Origin: Diphasiastrum complanatum
Lineage: Eukaryota > Streptophyta > Lycopodiopsida > Lycopodiales > Lycopodiaceae
Reading direction: 5' to 3'
Assembly (NCBI GenBank): GCA_029204225.1
Contig: CM055096.1
Span: 35,958,611-36,022,610, forward strand
Length of the DNA: 64,000 bases
Under the pieces are notes generated by a model. It made no database searches. It saw only the letters and a list, made by a program, of their open reading frames with translations, and was not told the DNA's origin. The position numbers were made by a program, and so were the translations under genes. Below are positions 58,328 through 64,000 of this stretch, in pieces. Within the stretch, counting starts at the first letter, position 1, and every line of letters starts with the position of its first letter.

Positions 58328-59538
58328 TGTTGTAAAGCTACCTTTACAAGCTTTACTTCCGGCACCATCGGCGCCAGCTATGTCCACGGCGCCAGCAGCG
58401 CCCCTGCTGCTCCCGGCGCCACTGTGACTAGAATCCAGCCGGCGCCAAGTTCCTATGGCTGAAAATCTTTGATCGGTTCTAGCAGAGTCCAGAGAGCTCA
58501 GATCGATGTGCAATCACCTCACACGATCTAGGCATGATTAAAGGAAGCCTGGGGATCAATAAAATCTAGAGAGAGAAAATGACTTTCTAGAAAGAGAAAA
58601 TCCTAGAGAGAGAAAAAATGTGCTTTACCAGCTTGGGTAGAGTGCTTGGTATGAGGGGGGGTGCCGAATCACACCAATACTATAGGGGAGTGCGGGTTGC
58701 GACTCAGGACGAGCTCCAACCAAGTCTCAACCCCCCTTGCTGGAATGTTGTCATGGCTCTCGCCTTGGCATGCTAGTGCCCCGGAGACTAGGGTCGGTCA
58801 CACACTTGAAATGTAACCTTCTCAAATTTATTAATAAAGTGGGATTTTCCTCAAACTAACTCTGATTACCTTCTGGGTTTCAGTGTTCGGTAAAAGCGCC
58901 AGTTGTAAGGCCGCTTTCAAAATTTTTAACTTGGCACATAACTGAGGGTCGTATCCCGGGACGCCAGCGGTATGCCGTCGGGACCATTCGGTCCGTGGCG
59001 CCAGCGGTATGCTGTCGGGACCATTTGGTCCAGGAACTGGTTGTTTCCATATCTGTCGCGGCTTGTGGTTCTGAGTGTTCCTTGCATGAACGTGAATGGG
59101 TTAAGCTCTTGGGGAACGGGCTCTAACCTGTCGGCTGAGTTGGATGGCTTGCTTGGGTGGACGTTACCTGTTTATGGCTGTCCAGTCTGGCGTGCCCGCC
59201 AAGTTGGCTTCCAGCGCTCGTGACGAAGCTTTCAGTTGGTTAAGTCTGATGTAAGTCAGACCGCTTGCTTGGAATGGATGTTACTCGTTTGTAACAAAGC
59301 TTCGAGTTGGTTAAGTTTGATGTATGTCGGGCGGCTTGCTTGGAGGGAAGTCACCCACCTCGGGACCCCTGATCTGGTATGGCGCCAGGTTGGAACTCAA
59401 TGTTGGTTTTCGAAACTTCAAGTTGGTTAAGTCTGATCGTTGTTGGCGAGTTGGTTGCTTGAATGTCAAGTGAGTTTGGATGGCAAGAGTTGAAGGCTGC
59501 GAAGCTAAGTCGTGGTTCCCGGCTCCCTTTGCGCTACA
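58328..59538 (+). repeat. LTR type E, copy 4 (5' LTR)
   Basis: 1,211 bp, TGTTGTAAAGC...GCGCTACA. It starts with the near-palindrome TTGTAAAGCTACCTTTACAA. A GGCGCC-rich tract lies at 58365-58445. The last ~20 bp lack the GGGATGCCT segment present in copy 5. Confidence 0.92.
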
Positions 59539-59540
59539 TG

Positions 59541-60060
59541 TGGTATCAGAGCCGACTGGCCGGTCAGCTATGCGGATCTCACGGAAATGGCCACGGTTTG
59601 GGGTTCATCAAGACAACTGTTGTGCAAGGTGCTGCCCACAGTGTAAGCACGGGTGCGTCCACGGTCGGGGTGGTTGGCAAAACGGGGGACTTGATGAGTC
59701 AAGGTGCTGCCCTTGAGGTGTAAGCACGGTCAGTTCTCGCGGTTCGGGCCTGGCGCTGTCTGCACGTAGGACGGATGAGGCAAAGTGCTGCCTAGGGAGG
59801 TGAAAGCACGGTCTGTACCTTGTGGGGTGCGGGACGACATATTCGAACTGTACGGGTTAACCATTGATACAAAGATGCTGCTCGAATTCGGGTGTAAAGC
59901 ACAGTTAGTTAGCTGCCGGTGCGGGCCGATCGTTTAGCTATAAGGGCTATCGACCAAAAAGTGGTGGGGCGTGACTGAGGCAATGTGCTGCTTAATGGTG
60001 AAAGCACTGATGGTTGGAGGGGTGTCCTATGTGGGCTGATTCCGTGATCGATTTGTATGG
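59541..60060 (+). other. E leader: primer site and five hairpin units
   Basis: After TGGTATCAGAGCC come five units whose cores are at 59629-59650, 59704-59727, 59785-59809, 59875-59902 and 59985-60007. The core pattern is GTGCTGCC, a short loop, GGTGTAAGCACGG. Spacing is about 75 to 110 bp. Each core is preceded by a TGAGGCAA-like block. Confidence 0.82.
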
Positions 60061-61868
60061 GCGCCGCCAGGCAAAGGTCCGTTGGCAGGACCATCTCAAA
60101 GGGGGACCTTGTCTTTGTTACTTGTTAGTAAACCTGCCTGAGTGTCTTACTTGTATGTATTCGTGATGAGTCTTAGTACTCGTGCTTTGCCTGGTTTGCA
60201 TGATTGCTTGTGATACAAGGAGCTGATGGCTCGAGAAGGAACCTTTTCTTTTGAAGGCTGATACCATCAAACAAAGAGGACTACAGAATTTGTGGGGCGG
60301 ATTTGCAGTTCAAGTACTCACACGTGAACGACAACTAAACGACTCCATGTTTGCAAAGGATGGATGGCTAGCCTGTTTCTTGGGTTAGTTTCATTTGCGA
60401 CAACGCCCACCAGACGCAAGCAAGAAGTCAAAAGTTGGAAAGGGCAATTTCAGGGGAGATCTTCTATAGCAGTTGGTCTTCATTTTGGGACGGCCACCTT
60501 CGGAACTGAAACTCACCGAGCATGGGTGATATCGAGTATCAGTTGGGTTTTTCCTCAAAGGGGAAAAGACTAGGATCCTCTTCAGAGATTGGCAACAAGT
60601 TGGATCGAGCCATAATCCTAGCAGATGGGAAGCAAAGTGTTGGAAAGGCTTTTTGTCCGAAGAACTCTACTCTAAGTCCGATCAGCTGATTTTATAAGTG
60701 GAGGGGAACTATCACACACACCTCTCTCTTGGGGGAAATTTTGAATGAAAGTTGATCAAAATGGGGGCAAATTCAAGGTGACCTAGCCATACTCACACGA
60801 GGAGACTGGCGAACTTTGGACCTAATAAGTTGACAAGTTTTTGTTGTGGAAAGGAAAGTTTGTTATAGGCTTTCTCTGGACCAGCAATGATGAGGAAACA
60901 TATGACTACGCTGGCTTGTGTTACGTGTAAGGCAGCTGATCAATGAAGGAACTGTGAAAGTTGAGTCTTGCATGAGAGACTTGGTATTTCGAACGGACGC
61001 TAAGGGACAGTTCGCGTTGAGATCGGATTAGTGCAAACTCTGGGTGCATGTTTCTGATTCAAAGAGAGCTACTTGAAGCCAAGCTCGATGTACACTTCTT
61101 GTTTTGACAGTGAGGCAACTGACCAGTGATGGAATTGTGAAAGTCAAGTTTTGCGCGACGGACATGGTGCTTCAAACAAACGCGAAGAGATAGTTCGGAT
61201 GCGGATCAAACTGGTGCGACCCTTTGGCTTTCCACGAGGTCAATGGTTACATTTGGGCTGATTCAAAGAGCTACTTCAAGCTAAGTGAGAGGTGCATTGC
61301 GAAGTACTCAATCTTTGCCTACCTTAAAGAGCCAAGATGGAAAAGTATCAAGATCAGGTTGGGACAAGGAGAGAAATCAAGGTGCAAAAGCAACAAGGCA
61401 CGGAGTGGACCATAAAGTGGGAAATCAAACGATAAATCCTTCGGCTCAGGGAACCTTGATACCTGTGCGGAACTGAACAAATCTGGAGCTCAGGGAGCTC
61501 AACACAAAGTGCATCAAGAACAAATCAGGAGCTCAAAGGAGTTCCAAAGTCGAAAGTCAGAAGCGACAGGGGCGAACATTTCAAAGAAAGGCCTCTGTCA
61601 CCAGTTAGTAAGGTTCTCGGGTTTTACGAAAGCGATATCAAATCTACGCTTTTCCCAGACAAAGATATATTTTCAAGTTATGTAATTTTTCAGTACAAAG
61701 AGCTGAGCCTCCGACTTGTGGTGTGCCAGCTTCAATGTTAATAAAAAGTGGCCAGTAAATTGAGTACTCTGCCAAGTAGCTTAAATGTATAGTTATTTTA
61801 ATTGGGAGACACCTTTACTTTAATCTGACATCTGATGAGGACATCAGATTTTATAAAGGTGGGGTGGA
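60061..61868 (+). other. E internal non-coding sequence, copy 3
   Basis: Inverted homologue of 44782-46572. A 63-codon frame at 61224-61415 (MAFHEVNGYIWADSKSYF...) is also open in the copy at 54437-54249 but shifted in the copy near 45300. A ~205-bp block is duplicated (about 60930-61060 and 61075-61215). No domain recognised. Confidence 0.65.
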
Positions 61869-63093
61869 TGTTGTAAAGCTACCTTTACAAGCTATACTTC
61901 CGGCGCCATCGGCGCAAGCTATGTCCCCGGCACCAGCAGCGCCCCTGCTGCTCTCGGCGCCAACGGCGCCGGCGCCGCTCCCGGCACCAGTATGACTAGA
62001 ATCCAGCCGGCGCCAAGTTCCTATGGCTGAAAACCTTTGATCGGTTCTAGAGGAGTCCAGAGAGCTCAGATCGATGTGCAATCACCTCACACGATCTAGG
62101 CATGATTAAAGGAAGCCTGGGGATCAATAGAATCTAGAGAGAGAAAATGACTTTCTAGAAAGAAAAAATCCTAGAGAGATTGGGTAGAGTGCTTGGTATG
62201 AGGGGGGGTGCCGAATCACACCAATATTATAGGGGAGTGCGGGTTGCAACTCAGGACGAGCTCCAACCAAGTCTCAGCCTCCCTTGCTGGAATGTTGTCA
62301 TGGCTCTCGCCTTGGCATGCTAGCGCCTCGAAGACTAGGGTCGGTCACACACTTGAAATGTAACCTTCTCAGATTTATTAATAAAGTGGGATTTTCCTCA
62401 AACTGACTCTGATTACCTTCTGGGTTTCAGTGTTCGGTAAAAGCGCCAGTTGTAAGGCCGCTTTCAAAATTTTTAACTTGGCACATAGCTGAGGGTCGTA
62501 TCCCGGGACGCCAGCGGTATGCCGTCGGGACCATTCGGTCTGTGGCGCCAACGGTATGCTGTCGGAACCATTTGGTCCAGGAACTGGTTGTTTCCATATC
62601 TGTCGCGGCTTGTGGTTCTGAGTGTTCCTTGCATGAACGTGAATGGGTTAAGTTCTTGGGGAACGGGCTCTAACCTGTCGGCTGAGTTGGATGGCTTGCT
62701 TGGGTGGACATTACCTGTTTATGGCTGTCCAGTCTGGCGTGCCCGCCAAGTTGGCTTCCAGCGCTCGTGACGAAGCTTTCAGTTGGTTAAGTCTGATGTA
62801 AGTCAGACCGCTTACTTGGAATGGATGTTACTCGTTTGTAACAAAGCTTCGAGTTGGTTAAGTTTGATGTATGTCGGCGGCTTGCTTGGAGGGAAGTCAC
62901 CCACATCGGGACCCCCGATCTAGTATGGCGCCAGGTTGGATCGCAATGTTGGTTTTCGAAACTTCAAGTTGGTTATGTCTGATCGTTGTTGGTGAGTTGG
63001 CTGCTTGTATGTCAAGTGGGTTTGGATGGCAAGAGTTGAAGGCTGGGAAGCTAAGTCGTGGTTCCCGGCTCCCTTTGGGATGCCTGCGCTATA
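61869..63093 (+). repeat. LTR type E, copy 5 (3' LTR)
   Basis: 1,225 bp, from TGTTGTAAAGC to GCGCTATA (terminal CA changed to TA). Followed by GGATC. Confidence 0.92.
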
Positions 63094-63098
63094 GGATC

Positions 63099-63684
63099 CC
63101 TCTCAAGTCACATCCCCCTTGAGACCGGACATAGGACCTTTGCCTAGCCGCGCCCACACAATTCCATAACAGAATTAGTCCACGGGAAATATCCATCCAA
63201 TCATCCGTGCTTTCACCATTAAACAGCACATTGCCTCAGTCACGCCCCACCAAATCTGGCCGATAGCCCTTATAACTAAACGATCGGCAGCTATCCCACA
63301 CCGGCAGCTAACCACCTGTGCTTTACACTCGAATTCGAACAGCATCTCTGTATCAATGGTTAATTCGTACATTTCGAATATGTCACCCCGCACCCCACAA
63401 GGCATAGACCGTGCTTTCACCTACCTAGGCAGCATTTTGCCTCATCTGTCCTACGTGCAGACAGCGCCAGGCCTGAACCACGAGAACTGACAGTGCTTAC
63501 ACCTCCTTAAGGGTAACACATTGACTCATCAAGTCCCTCGATTTGCCGACCACCCCGGACCGTGGATGCACTCGTGCTTACACGGTGGGCAGCACCTTGC
63601 ACAACAGATGTCCTGACAAATCCCAAAAAGTGGTCCTCCCTTGTGAGACTTGCGTAGCTGATCGGCTAGTCAGCTCTAATACCA
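63099..63684 (-). other. F2 leader: five hairpin units and primer site
   Basis: Continues the F2 leader after the GGATC duplication. Hairpin cores run from 63229-63207 up to 63595-63574. The primer site TGGTATTAGAGCT (63684-63672) is followed by a 2-nt spacer and LTR-H. Confidence 0.8.
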
Positions 63685-63686
63685 CA

Positions 63687-64000
63687 TGTTGCACAGGCGC
63701 CTCAAAGGGCGTTGGGACTTGAGCGGTTTCTCCAACACACGCTTAAGTCTAACATTCATCCATCATACACTTACGTAAAAGCCCACTTAGAAAACATAAC
63801 AAGCTTATCCATTCAGACTTAAGAAAACTGGAATCCCAACCAACCCGAAAGCCAACTCAGAAGGCAAAGACAAGCCACACATGAAACCCAAGGCATAGTG
63901 GTCGCCAACTGACCAAATGGCATAGCGGCGAGCTACACGTCGGTGACGTGAACCCTTAGGCGCCGGCGATGCAAAAAGGTTGTAGTAAGGGTCCTTCTAC
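63687..64000 (-). repeat. LTR type H, copy 3 (partial, runs off the window)
   Basis: Plus-strand start TGTTGCACAGGCGCCTCAAAG. Homologous to 46573-46885 and 55457-55780. Confidence 0.88.

Larger units (their letters stand above)
58328..63093 (+). mobile_element. non-coding LTR retrotransposon E (LARD-like), complete
   Basis: Two ~1.2-kb LTRs (58328-59538 and 61869-63093), primer site TGGTATCAGAGCC at 59541 after a 2-nt spacer, a 2.3-kb interior without any retrotransposon protein, and a polypurine tract AAAGGTGGGGTGGA before the 3' LTR. GGATC is duplicated at 58323-58327 and 63094-63098. The homologous empty site is at 49868-49885 in F1. It shares leader and LTR ends with the gag-carrying relatives, which could supply proteins. 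Confidence 0.92.
55457..64000 (-). mobile_element. Gypsy-lineage element F2 (LTR type H), interrupted by element E
   Basis: Minus-strand order: LTR-H (from beyond the window to 63687), primer site (63684-63672, TGGTATTAGAGCT), hairpin leader (63595-63207), GGATC, [E element], GGATC, leader, gag, protease, LTR-H (56374-55457). Reverse transcriptase and integrase are absent because protease runs straight into the LTR at about 56374. Confidence 0.82.

Noticed and set aside
58972..59723. Open frames inside the LTR-E copies (for example MPSGPFGPWRQRYAVG)
   Set aside because: They recur in all LTR-E copies but shift between them and match no family. The LTR is better explained as non-coding.
59600..60010. 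CRISPR-like array
   Set aside because: Spacing and repeat length are irregular, units are diverged, the context is a plant retrotransposon leader and there are no cas genes.

Overview
The window is nuclear DNA of a land plant with a large, repeat-dominated genome. The evidence is plant-type split genes (an NPF/PTR transporter with three GT-AG introns), a DUF1645-type plant protein, and many nested Ty1/Copia and Ty3/Gypsy LTR retrotransposons whose primer-binding sites match the 3' end of initiator tRNA-Met (TGGTATCAGAGC). I cannot name the species. A seed-free vascular plant such as a fern or lycophyte is only a guess.

Layout. 1-3217 holds an apparently intact NPF transporter gene. 3444-6340 holds two truncated Copia ends joined tail to tail. 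7097-12420 is an island of decayed cellular genes. On the minus strand it has a histone H3-derived gene whose C-terminal exon looks like a BRCT domain. On the plus strand it has a divergent gene of unknown function, and a segment with seven CACGTG G-boxes lies between them. The unknown gene is cut by a 2.4-kb short-LTR element (9536-11929, TSD TAATT) whose 153-bp LTRs each carry a tRNA-like sequence. 12425-22674 is a Copia 3' end whose LTR was hit by a minus-strand element (TSD TGGAT), which was in turn hit by further Copia material. 22763-25425 has a Gypsy gag remnant, a ~213-bp tandem array and a 213-bp pure CT tract. 25560-28690 is a Copia element that has lost its reverse transcriptase. 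28700-34700 is gene-poor and includes a microsatellite-minisatellite-microsatellite block. 34750-35829 is an intact single-exon DUF1645-family gene. 38205-43580 has a Gypsy integrase fragment, two related Copia copies and, between them, a foreign decayed coiled-coil coding segment.

43586-64000 is a nest of one related Gypsy lineage with two LTR types: type E, about 1.2 kb (five copies), and type H, about 0.9 kb (three copies). A composite element (43586-51992, TSD TTAAG) carries gag and protease. A second gag-protease element (from 55457 past the window end) carries a nested 4.77-kb non-coding element (58328-63093, TSD GGATC). All three share an untranslated leader with five regularly spaced hairpins of the form GTGCTGCC-loop-AAGCAC, which is the most structured unexplained signal in this half of the window.

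Only the NPF gene and the DUF1645 gene look like functional host genes. Most of the rest is retrotransposon sequence in various states of decay. Insertion order can be read from target-site duplications, and several of those excisions restore the interrupted sequence exactly.
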